A stretch of DNA of 64,000 nucleotides from Cognatazoarcus sp050305135 (GTDB lineage: Bacteria; Pseudomonadota; Gammaproteobacteria; Burkholderiales; Rhodocyclaceae). Shown here piece by piece: positions 32,608-44,885 of the stretch (its first letter is position 1; every line of letters begins with the position of its first letter). A program made the position numbers and the translations under genes. The stretch spans positions 1 through 64,000 of the forward strand of contig JBNLET010000083.1 of assembly GCA_050305135.1 (NCBI GenBank), read 5' to 3'. The notes under the pieces were generated by a model. The model was not told the DNA's origin, did no database searches, and saw only the letters and a program-made list of their open reading frames with translations.

Positions 32608-33368
32608 TTGTCGGCGTGCAGCGCGCCGTCGAGGACGCCGCCGCCGAGCGCCTCGGCGCGTGCGCGCTCGCCGGCGGCGCCGAGGGCGACGAACAGCGGC
32701 AGGAAATGCTCCGGCGTCGGATGGGCGAGCTTGGCCTGCGGACCGTCGTGCTGCCAGTCGAGCAGGGCTTCGTGCTCGCCGGCCAGCAGGTGCCGATGGA
32801 CCCAGTCGCGAAAGGCGCCGGTCTGGGCCCGCAGCGCACCGCCGTTGCGGAAGTAGTCGGCCAGGTTGTGGGTCATGTGGCCCGACCCGACGACCAGCAC
32901 CTTGTCGTCCGGCAGGCCGGCCAGCGCGCGGCCGACCGACAGGTGGTGGCGGGCGCAGCGGTCCGGCTGGACCGAGAGCTGCAGCACCGGCACGTCGGCG
33001 TCGGGGAACAAGCTCAGCAGCGGTATCCAGGCGCCGTGGTCGAGGCCGCGGCCGGGATCGATGCCGGCCGCCAGGCCGGCTTCGCCGAGCAGGGCCTTGA
33101 TCCGCTGCGCCAGTTCCGGCGCGCCGGGCGCCGGATAGCGCAGCCGGTACAGCGCGTCCGGGAAGCCGTAGAAGTCATGCACCGTGTCCGGGCTGGCCGC
33201 GCCGCCCAGCATCGGAAGGCCGGTATTCCAGTGCGCCGAAACCATCAGGATCGCGTCGGGCGTCTCGAGCCGTTCGGCCAGCGCTTGCCAGCTCGCGGCC
33301 AGCTCGCCGCCTTCGACGGCGGTCATCGGCGAACCATGGGACAGGAACAGCACGGGTTGTCGTGACAT
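32586..33368 (-). CDS. DODA-type extradiol aromatic ring-opening dioxygenase, YgiD-like
   Basis: A 260-residue class III extradiol dioxygenase of the DODA/YgiD type. Metal-ligand regions are visible: His11 in FLSHGSPM, HGAWIPL, GSGHMTHNL and the C-terminal AHPTPEHFLPLFVALGA. YgiD-type enzymes use a single Zn or Fe and cleave catechols such as DOPA; the physiological substrate is usually unclear. It lies 62 bases downstream of the DoxX gene on the same strand, and a divergent LysR gene follows beyond. This trio suggests response to quinones or aromatic compounds (inference). Confidence 0.9.
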   Translation of the reverse strand: MSRQPVLFLSHGSPMTAVEGGELAASWQALAERLETPDAILMVSAHWNTGLPMLGGAASPDTVHDFYGFPDALYRLRYPAPGAPELAQRIKALLGEAGLAAGIDPGRGLDHGAWIPLLSLFPDADVPVLQLSVQPDRCARHHLSVGRALAGLPDDKVLVVGSGHMTHNLADYFRNGGALRAQTGAFRDWVHRHLLAGEHEALLDWQHDGPQAKLAHPTPEHFLPLFVALGAAGERARAEALGGGVLDGALHADNYLFAPA

Positions 33369-33430
33369 CGAATCGCTCTCAGTCAGGCGGCCGCCGCGGA
33401 GGCGGCGGCCGGGTTGGTCGGCCCGCTTGC

Positions 33431-33865
33431 TCAGGCGGCCTGCGGACGGCGGCCGAGCGCTACTGCACGGCGGCCTTCGATCGATAGCGCACCCGAGCCG
33501 AGCAGGACCTGGGCGATGGCCGCCACGGTCAGGTAGGCGGGATATTCCCAGCCACCGTTCTGGGCGCTGAACACCCAGCCGTTGCCGACATGGACGCTGA
33601 GCGCACCGAGCAGCAGCGGAATCGCCGCGGCCGCCACCAGCCGGGTGCGGAAGCCGACGATCAGCGCTACGCCGGCGAGGACTTCGGCCGGCGCGACGAT
33701 GTAGGCCGTGAAGCCGGGGAAGCCGACCGATTCGAAGAAGCCGGCGGTGCCGGCCAGCGTGAATACGAGGAATTTCAGCAGGCCGTGGGCGAGGAACATG
33801 GCGCCCAGAGCGATGCGCAGAATCGCAATGCCGTAGTCGCGAAGGTCTTGGTGCTTGATCGTCAT
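33431..33865 (-). CDS. DoxX-family membrane protein
   Basis: A 144-residue protein with four membrane segments. The DoxX pattern is seen in ILRIALGAMFLAHGLLKFL and PAEVLAGVALIVGFRTRL. The family includes quinone-linked oxidoreductase subunits and redox-stress proteins. ATG 33865 has an AAGGAG site and fits the family N-terminus, so the longer upstream frame is rejected. It is probably co-transcribed with the YgiD-like dioxygenase and divergent from a LysR gene. Confidence 0.88.
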   Translation of the reverse strand: MTIKHQDLRDYGIAILRIALGAMFLAHGLLKFLVFTLAGTAGFFESVGFPGFTAYIVAPAEVLAGVALIVGFRTRLVAAAAIPLLLGALSVHVGNGWVFSAQNGGWEYPAYLTVAAIAQVLLGSGALSIEGRRAVALGRRPQAA

Positions 33866-33919
33866 GATGTGCTCTCCTTGGGTATCGGGGGTACGCAGTG
33901 GCTGCTGCGATGGACGAAC

Positions 33920-33946
33920 TTTATCTATCCCGAAAAGGAGGATAAA
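33920..33946. promoter_or_regulatory. Dyad between LysR and DoxX genes
   Basis: TTTATC at 33920-33925 pairs with GATAAA at 33941-33946, and an inner TATCC/GGATA pair lies at 33926-33930 and 33940-33944. The site lies between two divergent starts, 55 bases from DoxX and 44 from LysR. It is a plausible operator for the LysR protein, though not a perfect T-N11-A. Confidence 0.4.
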
Positions 33947-33989
33947 GTGGCATTCTGACGAATTTGTATTGCGATTTTGGGGATAATAA

Positions 33990-34904
33990 ATGGATCGACT
34001 GGAAGCGATGCGGGTGTTCTGCGCCGTCGTCGAGGCGGGCGGCTTTGCGGCTGGTGCCGAGCGGCTGGGCATCTCGACTTCGGCGGCGTCGCGCCACGTG
34101 GCCCAACTCGAAGCACACCTGAGCGTGCGCCTGCTGAATCGCACCACGCGTCGCGTCAGCCCGACCGAGGAGGGCTACGCCTACTTCGAGCGCTGCACCC
34201 AGTTGCTGGCCGACCTCGAGGAGGCCGACTCGATGGTGGCCGGCGGCGCCACGGTGCCGCGCGGCAGGCTGCGGCTGACCGCGCCGACCGCGCTCGCGAC
34301 GCTGCACCTGGCGCCGGCCTTCGCGGCTTTCGGCGAGGCGCACCCGGAGCTTTCGCTCGACATCGTGCTGTCCGAAAGCGTCGTCGATTTCATTGAGGAG
34401 GGCATCGACCTGGCGATCCGGGTCGGTCGCATCGGCAGCACCAACCTGGTGGCGCGGCGCATCGGCGACGCGCGTCTGATCGTGGCCGCCGCGCCGGCCT
34501 ACCTGGACCGGCACGGCGTCCCCGCCGAGCCGGCCGCACTGGCGTCCCACGCCTGCCTGACCTATGCCCACGCGGCCCGCGGCAACCACTGGCACTTCAG
34601 CGATGCACAGGGCGAAACGCTGGAGGTTCGCGTCAGCGGGCCGGTGCATTCGAACAACGGCATGCTGCTGGCCGAGATGGCGGCGGCCGGCAGCGGCGTG
34701 ACGATGGCGCCGGACTTCATCCTCGGACCGCTGCTGGCCGACGGTCGGCTGCGGCCGCTGCTGCGGGACTGGATGCCGCCGCCGCTGCCGATCCACGCCG
34801 TCTACCCGACGCGGCGCCACCTGTCGGCCAAGGTGCGCGCCATGAGCAGCTTCCTGATGCAGTGGTTCGAGCGGCATCCGAGATCGTACGGCGAGCCGGC
34901 CTGA
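33990..34904 (+). CDS. LysR-family regulator next to DoxX/dioxygenase genes
   Basis: A 304-residue LysR protein of the CrgA-like subgroup. The DNA-binding domain is MDRLEAMRVFCAVVEAGGF, then LGISTSAASRHVAQLEAHLS. The effector domain shows GRLRLTAPTALATLHLAPAF, then FIEEGIDLAIRVGRIGSTNL. Members of this subgroup often respond to quinones or aromatics and control adjacent oxidoreductases, which fits DoxX and the dioxygenase. Control of those two genes is inferred from the divergent layout. Confidence 0.92.
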   Translation: MDRLEAMRVFCAVVEAGGFAAGAERLGISTSAASRHVAQLEAHLSVRLLNRTTRRVSPTEEGYAYFERCTQLLADLEEADSMVAGGATVPRGRLRLTAPTALATLHLAPAFAAFGEAHPELSLDIVLSESVVDFIEEGIDLAIRVGRIGSTNLVARRIGDARLIVAAAPAYLDRHGVPAEPAALASHACLTYAHAARGNHWHFSDAQGETLEVRVSGPVHSNNGMLLAEMAAAGSGVTMAPDFILGPLLADGRLRPLLRDWMPPPLPIHAVYPTRRHLSAKVRAMSSFLMQWFERHPRSYGEPA

Positions 34905-35042
34905 CGGCGGGAATGCCTCGCCGGCGGGCTGCGGATATCCCGTATGCCGTGCACGTCAGTCGTGGAACTCCTCAATTGTGGCGCCCGCGAGTGCGATCGA
35001 GAATCGCTCGAAATTCACGGCACGCCACACAGGAGACACAGG

Positions 35043-35822
35043 ATGGATCTGATCGAGACTCGCATCGACGGAGCGATCGGCACGATCACGTTGAACAACG
35101 GCCGCAGGCACAATGCCCTGAGCCATGCACTGGTCGACGCGATGATCGCGGCGCTGGATCAATTCCGCGAGGCGCAGCTGCGGGCCGTGGTGCTGCGCGC
35201 CCAGCCCGGCGCGAAGGTCTGGTCCGCCGGCCACGACGTCGGCGAACTGCCGGAGGGGCGGCGCGACCCGCTCGGCTGGGACGATCCGCTGCGCAACCTG
35301 GTGCGCAGCCTCGAGACCCACCCGGCGCCGGTGATCGCCATGGTCGAGGGGACCGTGTGGGGCGGCGCGGTGGAGACCGTGCTGGCCTGCGACATCGTCG
35401 TCGCCTGTCCGGACAGCACCTTCGCGGTCACGCCGGCCCGCCTGGGCGTGCCGTACAACGTCAGCGGCATGATGACCTTCATGAGTGCGGCGAGCCTGCG
35501 CGTCGTCAAGGAGCTGGCCTTCACCGCCGCACCGATCAGCGCCGAACGGGCCGAGCGGGTCGGCATGATCAACCACGTGGTCGCCCGCGACGAGCTGGAA
35601 GCCTTCTGCTACGCGATGGCCGCCACGATCGCCGACAACGCGCCGCTGAGCATCTCGATCATGAAGGAGCAGCTGCGCGTCCTGGCCGGTGCCAAGCCGG
35701 TCAGTCCGCGCGGCTTCGAGAAAGTGCAGGGCCTGCGGCGGGTGGTCTATGACAGCCACGATTACGCCGAGGGCATTCGCGCGTTCAAGGAGAAGCGGCC
35801 GCCGCGATTCCTTGGCAGATAG
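35043..35822 (+). CDS. scpB: Methylmalonyl-CoA decarboxylase-like crotonase
   Basis: A 259-residue crotonase matching E. coli ScpB (YgfG) closely. Shared marks are the oxyanion-hole segments WSAGHDVGELP and VEGTVWGGAVETVLACD, the active-site Tyr in TPARLGVPYNVSGMM, and the C-terminal QGLRRVVYDSHDYAEGIRAF. ScpB decarboxylates methylmalonyl-CoA to propionyl-CoA. The usual partners (methylmalonyl-CoA mutase, its chaperone, the CoA transferase) are not next to it. An AGGAG site precedes ATG 35043. It stands alone on the plus strand, 138 bases after the LysR gene. Confidence 0.87.
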   Translation: MDLIETRIDGAIGTITLNNGRRHNALSHALVDAMIAALDQFREAQLRAVVLRAQPGAKVWSAGHDVGELPEGRRDPLGWDDPLRNLVRSLETHPAPVIAMVEGTVWGGAVETVLACDIVVACPDSTFAVTPARLGVPYNVSGMMTFMSAASLRVVKELAFTAAPISAERAERVGMINHVVARDELEAFCYAMAATIADNAPLSISIMKEQLRVLAGAKPVSPRGFEKVQGLRRVVYDSHDYAEGIRAFKEKRPPRFLGR

Positions 35823-35920
35823 GGATCCCGGCCGCGATGGCTTGCGATTGGAATCCGCTCGCGAAGGTGGCCGAATTCGCTCAAACGCCCCGGTTTGTCC
35901 TAAGCTTACGGCTTTGCGCG

Positions 35921-35957
35921 GCGCAATCGTCCGGGCGGCTCGGCCGAACGATTGCGC
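35921..35957 (+). promoter_or_regulatory. Leader hairpin before the LysM/TPR lipoprotein
   Basis: GCGCAATCGT at 35921-35930 pairs perfectly with ACGATTGCGC at 35948-35957, a 10-bp stem with a 17-base loop, ending 25 bases before the ATG. It has no U-tract on either side, so it is more likely a leader structure or an operator than a terminator. Confidence 0.4.
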
Positions 35958-35982
35958 GGCGGCCCTGTCAACCGGATCGCCC

Positions 35983-37143
35983 ATGAAAGAAGCAAGTCAT
36001 TCCACGCTGATCGGCAGCTTGTTGCTGGTCGGTTGCCTCGGCCTCTCGGCCTGCGTTTCGACACCGGAGAAGAAGGCGGACGCGGAACCCGTGCTTGTAC
36101 CGGCAGAGCCGCAGGGCCAGGCGAAGGCGGCCGAACCGCCCCCGTCGCCGCCGAAGATCGCGACCCATGCCGAGCAGCAGCAGGCCCAGCGAATCGCGCT
36201 GAAGGTGGCGGACCTGCTCGAGGCCGGCAAAGTCGAAGAGGCCTACGTCGAAATCGAGCGGGCGCTCGAGGTCGATCCGGCCAACAAGCTGGCGCAGAAC
36301 TTTCTCGATCAGATGACGGCTGATCCGTTCCAGGCGCTGGGCGGTGAATCGTTCGAATACACCGTCAAGGCGGGCGAGTCGCTGTCGAAGATCGCCGGCC
36401 GCTACATGGGCGACATCTTTCGCTTCTACATCCTGGCGCGCTACAACGGCATCGAGATACCGCGTCTGGTGCCGGCGGGGCGGGCGATCCGGATTCCCGG
36501 CCGCAAGCCCGACGAAAGAGAACTGGCGCGGCCCGAACCGGCGCCGAAGCCGGTGGCCGAGAAGCCGGTCGCGTCGGAGCCGGCCGAGCCGGTGCAGGCG
36601 CCGACCGAGATCGCCATGCCCGAGCCGGCTCCCGCGCCGGAGCCGGCCGCGGCCGAAGGCACGGATGCCCCTGCCCAGAGCGAGCGCGAGCCGGCGGACG
36701 ATGTGCCGGTGCAGACCGCGACGCCGGTGCTGAAGCCCGAACCGGAGATGCCGGTCGAACCCGAGGTGGTTGCGGTGCCGGAAGTGCCGGTCGAAACGGC
36801 CGGCCCGCGGCCGATGCCGGAGCCGACGCCGGCCGACCGGGCGTTCCAGCGCGGCCTGCGCGAGCAGGCGCAGGGCAACAACCTGGCTGCCTACGAGGCC
36901 TTCAAGACCGCCTACTCGCTCGATCCGAACAACGGCGAGGCGCGCAGCAACGCCGACCTGATGCACAAGGAGATCGTCTCCAACTACATGCGCCGGGCGC
37001 GGGCGGCTTTCGCCAAGCAGGACCTGAAAGGCTCGATCAAGAACTGGGACCTGCTGCTGGAATTCGATCCGGGCAACGACATCGCGCAGTTGGAGCGGCA
37101 GAAAGCGCTGGTGCTGCAGGAACGGATCAAGTCGATACAGTAG
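35983..37143 (+). CDS. LysM/TPR lipoprotein
   Basis: A 386-residue lipoprotein. The lipobox LSAC puts the lipid on Cys24, with Val after it. A helical repeat (about 55-105) containing KVEEAYVEIERALEVDPANK leads to a LysM (about 120-170: EYTVKAGESLSKIAGRYMGD). A Pro/Glu/Ala-rich linker (about 180-285) is followed by C-terminal TPR-like repeats (about 290-380: NNLAAYEAFKTAYSLDPNNG). It would bind peptidoglycan through LysM and scaffold partners through TPR. The repeat lipoprotein at 37275 is convergent with it, and both resemble envelope scaffold proteins, but a link is only inferred. Confidence 0.87.
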   Translation: MKEASHSTLIGSLLLVGCLGLSACVSTPEKKADAEPVLVPAEPQGQAKAAEPPPSPPKIATHAEQQQAQRIALKVADLLEAGKVEEAYVEIERALEVDPANKLAQNFLDQMTADPFQALGGESFEYTVKAGESLSKIAGRYMGDIFRFYILARYNGIEIPRLVPAGRAIRIPGRKPDERELARPEPAPKPVAEKPVASEPAEPVQAPTEIAMPEPAPAPEPAAAEGTDAPAQSEREPADDVPVQTATPVLKPEPEMPVEPEVVAVPEVPVETAGPRPMPEPTPADRAFQRGLREQAQGNNLAAYEAFKTAYSLDPNNGEARSNADLMHKEIVSNYMRRARAAFAKQDLKGSIKNWDLLLEFDPGNDIAQLERQKALVLQERIKSIQ

Positions 37144-37151
37144 GCGGCGAA

Positions 37152-37218
37152 GCCGGCTGAAGCCGGCCCCGGCGGGAAACACGCTTCGGTCGAGTTCGTG
37201 GGGACGGCTTCAGCCGGC
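37152..37218. repeat. Palindromic REP-like element or bidirectional terminator
   Basis: GCCGGCTGAAGCCG at 37152-37165 is mirrored exactly by CGGCTTCAGCCGGC at 37205-37218, giving a 14-bp stem with a 39-base spacer. It lies between two convergent genes. The GGCTGAAGCCG core is the type of unit found in dispersed REP-like palindromes of proteobacteria. No U-tract is obvious. Confidence 0.6.
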
Positions 37219-37274
37219 CGGCGGCGCCCGAGTTCCGCTTGGATCGTCGGCGTCACCGAGATCGCACCACGACA

Positions 37275-38132
37275 CTAGGACGCCTCGCCCAGCGAACGCT
37301 TCAGCGCGTCGATCTTCCTGCCCAGCGCCTGAGCGGATTCGCCGCGATAGACCAGGGCTCGCTCGAAGGCCCGCAGCGCGGCGCGCAGGCGGCCGGCGCT
37401 GAGCGCGTTGTCACCATACGCTTCCCAGGTGCCGGCCAGCTGTGCGCGCGCCTTCTCGTCGTCCGGGTTCGCCGTCACGTAGCGGGTCAGCATCGCCAGC
37501 GCCTCGGTGAATTCGCCGTTGCGCTGCAGCAGCGCGGCGTGTTCGAGGGCGTGCGAATCGAATTCCCCGCCGTCGGTGGCGGTCGTGCCTTCGTCGCGCG
37601 GCGGCGCAGCCTGGGCCTTGGGTTTCGCGTTCGCGGCGGCGGCCGGGGAAGTGAGGTAGTCGTCGTTGCGGCCGAGGGTCAGCCGGGTCGGTTTGCCGAG
37701 AAAGTAGCGGCGATTGCGGATGCGTTCGAGTGCCCGAAGTTCTTCGGCCGCTTCTTTGCGCCGAGGGTCGTTCGCCAGCACCAGCAGGTAGTTGCGGACC
37801 GCCGCCTGTTCGTTGCCGGCGGCCTTCGCCGCACGCGCCTTGCCCAGATGCCGCGAGGCTGCCCGTCGGGCTGCCGCCTGGGCCCGTGACAGCCGTGCGC
37901 GGTAGGCCGGCTCGTCCGGATCGTACAGGCGCAGGGTTTCCCAGAGCAGCGCTGCTTCGTAGTGGCTGCCGCTGCGATCGAGCTTCTCCGCCCGGGCCTG
38001 CTGCCGCTTCGCAAATGCCGATTGCGGATGGAGCGGGACGACCGGCGCGTCGCCGGCGGGCGGAGCGCTGCCGCAGGCGGCCAGCAGCACCGAACACGCG
38101 GCCAGCAGTGGAAATGCACGCGTCGGCTTCAT
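37275..38132 (-). CDS. TPR-like lipoprotein
   Basis: A 285-residue lipoprotein with lipobox LAAC (Cys20) followed by Gly. The body is helical and repeat-like: ALLWETLRLYDPDEPAYRAR, AAVRNYLLVLANDPRRKEA and FTEALAMLTRYVTANPDDEK resemble TPR units. An Ala-rich linker divides it near 165-190. It is the last gene of the kinase-deacetylase operon and starts within the ATGA overlap with the deacetylase stop (38129-38132). Its partner and target are unknown. Confidence 0.85.
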   Translation of the reverse strand: MKPTRAFPLLAACSVLLAACGSAPPAGDAPVVPLHPQSAFAKRQQARAEKLDRSGSHYEAALLWETLRLYDPDEPAYRARLSRAQAAARRAASRHLGKARAAKAAGNEQAAVRNYLLVLANDPRRKEAAEELRALERIRNRRYFLGKPTRLTLGRNDDYLTSPAAAANAKPKAQAAPPRDEGTTATDGGEFDSHALEHAALLQRNGEFTEALAMLTRYVTANPDDEKARAQLAGTWEAYGDNALSAGRLRAALRAFERALVYRGESAQALGRKIDALKRSLGEAS

Positions 38133-39174
38133 GGGTTGCTCACCGGCCTGCTGGTTTCCAGCCTGGCCTTGAAGGCCGCCAGGCCGTGATCGCCGTAGAT
38201 CATCGTGCGGCGCAGCATCAGCTGCTCCGAGAAGAAGCCGTTGCCGCCCGGATTGACGGTCAGCCCGAGCCGATAGTCGTCGGCCTGCAGGCGGTCGAGC
38301 ACCTGCTGGTTGGCGTCGCCGTAGGGGAAGGCGTAGCGGCCCACCTTGATCGGCAGCTTGGACTCGATGACTTCGCGCGGTACCGCGACCTCGGTTTCGA
38401 TGCGTTTCAGGTAGGCAGCGTCGTCCTCGCCGCTCGCGCGCTCGATCAGGTTCGAATGGGTCTTGGAATGGGCCTGGATGTCCACCAGGCCGCTGCCGAC
38501 CATCTCGCGCATCTGTGCCCAGTTGAGCGCGTCGCCGGCGCCGACGAAATCCGTATAGAGGAACACCGTCGCCGGGAAGCCGTGCTTGCGCAGGATCGGG
38601 TAGGCGTATTGATAGACGGTCTTGTAGCCGTCGTCGATGGTGATCACGACGGCCCGTTCCGGCAGCGCGCGCCGGCCCTGCAGGAAGTCCTCCAGTGCCG
38701 ACAAGGGCACCACGCGGTAGTCATTGCGGGCGAGCCAGTCCATCTGCTCGGCGAAGCGGTCGGCCGAGACGATCATCTTGCCGCGGCCCGGACCGAAGCG
38801 GTGGTAGCACAGGATCGGCACGGTCTGGAAGCGGCCCGCCGTGACGCCGGTGGGGTTCGGATCCTGCAGCGGCACGGCCAGGACTTCTCCGGCCTTCGGC
38901 CTGCGCACCTGGTTGAAGTCCGCGATGCGCCACCACCACTGGGGGCCGTCGAGGAAGCGTGCCGCGATCGAACGCAGCGTGTCGCCGGCGGCGGCCCGGT
39001 AGATGACGAAGCGTGCGTTGCGGGCCAGTACGTCGCCATCGGCCGGGGGCGACCGTTCCTCGCCGGGGCTCGCCATCGGCGGCCGTGTCGGCTGGGCCGA
39101 GCAGCCGATGAGCAGCAGCACGGCAGCGAGCACGGCGAGCCGCGACGGCAGCCGCGGACCGGGACGATCGGGCT

Positions 39175-39178
<4 letters not shown>
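38129..39178 (-). CDS. Polysaccharide deacetylase lipoprotein with LysM-like domain
   Basis: A 349-residue lipoprotein (lipobox LIGC, Cys26). Residues about 55-105 look like a degenerate LysM (VIYRAAAGDTLRSIAARFLD). A NodB-type deacetylase domain follows (about 125-340), with VPILCYHRF, motif 1 TIDDGY, motif 2 AHSKTHSNL and FPYGDANQQV. These coordinate a metal and remove acetyl groups from polysaccharide, possibly peptidoglycan or a capsule polymer; the substrate is not shown. It overlaps the kinase stop and the next gene start by ATGA at both ends, so the three genes are translationally coupled. Confidence 0.9.
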
Positions 39179-41118
<1,940 letters not shown>

Positions 41119-41273
41119 GAAAATCCCCCTGCTCGTTCCGAGCGGCTGTCATGGCGGCAGCGTATGCCGCATGGTTCCTGTCGCCCCGATGATGCACGTC
41201 TTTTCGGGCGGATGACCGTTAACCTAGCGCAACACATTGCAGACCTTCACTCTCGAACGCGATTTGCGGTACG

Positions 41274-41302
41274 TTGGTCGCGCGCGAAATCTTACGTATT
41301 CT
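41274..41302 (+). promoter_or_regulatory. Candidate promoter for the hybrid kinase
   Basis: TTGGTC at 41274-41279 and TATTCT at 41297-41302 are separated by 17 bases, a sigma-70-like pair of modest match. The expected start lies near 41309, about 26 bases before the TTG start codon at 41335. It sits inside the longer frame that begins at ATG 41212, which supports the TTG start. Confidence 0.45.
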
Positions 41303-41334
41303 CTCAAACATCCGATCAGGGGAGGGTTTTCGGC

Positions 41335-43281
<1,947 letters not shown>

Positions 43282-43304
43282 GCCGCCGGCGTGGCCGCCC
43301 ACCG

Positions 43305-44753
43305 ATGCTGAACTCGATTTCCTCGCTGATCGGCGATCGCGACAATTGGCTGCTGCTGGGCTCGTTGGCGCTCTATTCGCTGGCGCTGATGAGTGCGATC
43401 CGGGCAATCATGGTGACGCGCACCTCGCAGGGTGCGATCGGCTGGGCCGTCGCGCTGATGACGCTGCCGATCGTGACGCTGCCGCTGTACTGGGTCTTCG
43501 GCCGGACCCGCTTCGAGGGCTACACCACCCGCCGCGCCAGCGTGACCGCGCGGGCGCGCGCGCAGTTCAAGCCGCTGGAAGAGCTGAGGCGCCACGAGCG
43601 GGCGCCGCGACCGTCCCTGGCCGGCCTGCACCAGATGGCCTGCAAGCTGTCGGAGACCGGCTTCCTCGGCGGCAATGGGATCCGGCTGTTGTGCGGGGGC
43701 GAGCAGACCTTCGATGCGATCCTGGCCGCGATCGCCGGCGCAAGACGCTACATCCTGGTGCAGTACTACATCTTTAACGCGGACCGCATCGGCACGCGGA
43801 TCGCAGAGGCCTTGATCGACCGGGCCCGGGACGGCGTGCGGGTGAGCTTCATGTACGATCCGATCGGCTCGAGCCTGCCGCGCCGCTTCCTGGCACGCAT
43901 GAAGGCGGCAGGTATCGATTGCAGCCAGTTCGACACCACCCGCGGGCGAGGCAACCGCTTCCGCATCAATTTTCGCAACCACCGCAAGATAGTCGTGGTC
44001 GATGGGCGAAGCGCCTTTCTGGGCGGCATCAACGTCTCCGACGAGTACTTCGGCGCCGGGCCGGGTGAGGAGCCGTGGCGCGATGCCCACGTACAGGTGG
44101 ACGGCCCGGTGGCGATGAGTGCCGCGATCGCCTTCGTCAAGGACTGGTACTGGGCCCGGCGGCGGCTGCCCAAGATGGACTTCGAGCTGCCGCGGCAGGC
44201 CGGCGCCGCGAGGGTTCTGGTGTGGCCCACCGGGCCGGCCGACGAGCAGCCGGAATGCACCGTATCGCTGCTGTCGTCGTTCAACGCCGCGCGCAGTCGC
44301 ATCTGGATCGCCAACCCGTACTTCGTGCCGACCGATCCGATCCTGCAGTCGCTGCGGCTGGCGGTGCTGCGCGGCGTGGAGGTCTGCGTGGTGGTGCCGT
44401 ACCGCACCGACCATCGCGTCGTCCGGCTGGCCTCGCAGATCTACCTGGCCGAGCTGCTGCGGGTCGGTGCGCGCGTCTTCCGTTATCGCAGGGGAATGAT
44501 CCACACCAAGGCCTTCCTGGTGGACGACGAGCTGGCCAGCGTCGGATCGGTCAATCTCGACCATCGCTCGATCCTGATCAATTTCGAGATCGCCGCGTTC
44601 TCGGACGATCAGGCCTTCATCGACGAGGTCGAGACGATGCTTGCCCGCGACATGCGCGACAGCGAGGAAGTGACCGTCGAGATGGTCGATCGGCGCGGAC
44701 TGCTGAATCGGCTGGCGACGCGCGCCGCCAACCTGTTGGCGCCGGTGCTGTAG
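43305..44753 (+). CDS. cls: Cardiolipin synthase
   Basis: A 482-residue phospholipase-D-type synthase. Two N-terminal membrane segments (about 13-35 and 48-65) are followed by two HKD motifs: His226-Lys228-Asp233 (NHRKIVVVDGRSAFLGG) and His400-Lys402-Asp407 (IHTKAFLVDDELASVGS). It condenses phosphatidylglycerol to make cardiolipin at the inner membrane, the ClsA-type reaction. Length and layout match ClsA. It follows the hybrid kinase closely on the same strand; a regulatory link is possible but not shown. Confidence 0.93.
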   Translation: MLNSISSLIGDRDNWLLLGSLALYSLALMSAIRAIMVTRTSQGAIGWAVALMTLPIVTLPLYWVFGRTRFEGYTTRRASVTARARAQFKPLEELRRHERAPRPSLAGLHQMACKLSETGFLGGNGIRLLCGGEQTFDAILAAIAGARRYILVQYYIFNADRIGTRIAEALIDRARDGVRVSFMYDPIGSSLPRRFLARMKAAGIDCSQFDTTRGRGNRFRINFRNHRKIVVVDGRSAFLGGINVSDEYFGAGPGEEPWRDAHVQVDGPVAMSAAIAFVKDWYWARRRLPKMDFELPRQAGAARVLVWPTGPADEQPECTVSLLSSFNAARSRIWIANPYFVPTDPILQSLRLAVLRGVEVCVVVPYRTDHRVVRLASQIYLAELLRVGARVFRYRRGMIHTKAFLVDDELASVGSVNLDHRSILINFEIAAFSDDQAFIDEVETMLARDMRDSEEVTVEMVDRRGLLNRLATRAANLLAPVL

Positions 44754-44788
44754 CCGGCCGGCGGAGGCAGCTGCGCGAGCCGCGCCCT

Positions 44789-44802
44789 AATCCGCGCGGA
44801 TT
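44789..44802. other. 14-base perfect palindrome between convergent genes
   Basis: AATCCGCGCGGATT is a perfect 14-base palindrome in the 132-base gap between convergent cls and ppk2. It may be a transcription-end element or a chance motif. Confidence 0.35.
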
Positions 44803-44885
44803 TCGCCATCGCCGCGGCATCCGCCCGCCAAGCCTCGGTGCACCAGGGGGCGTGCACTTCGACTCGGCGGGGGACGTTCGGGGGG

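Noticed and set aside
37152..37218. Simple Rho-independent terminator
   Set aside because: Strong palindrome but a 39-base spacer and no U-tract on either side; kept as REP-like element.
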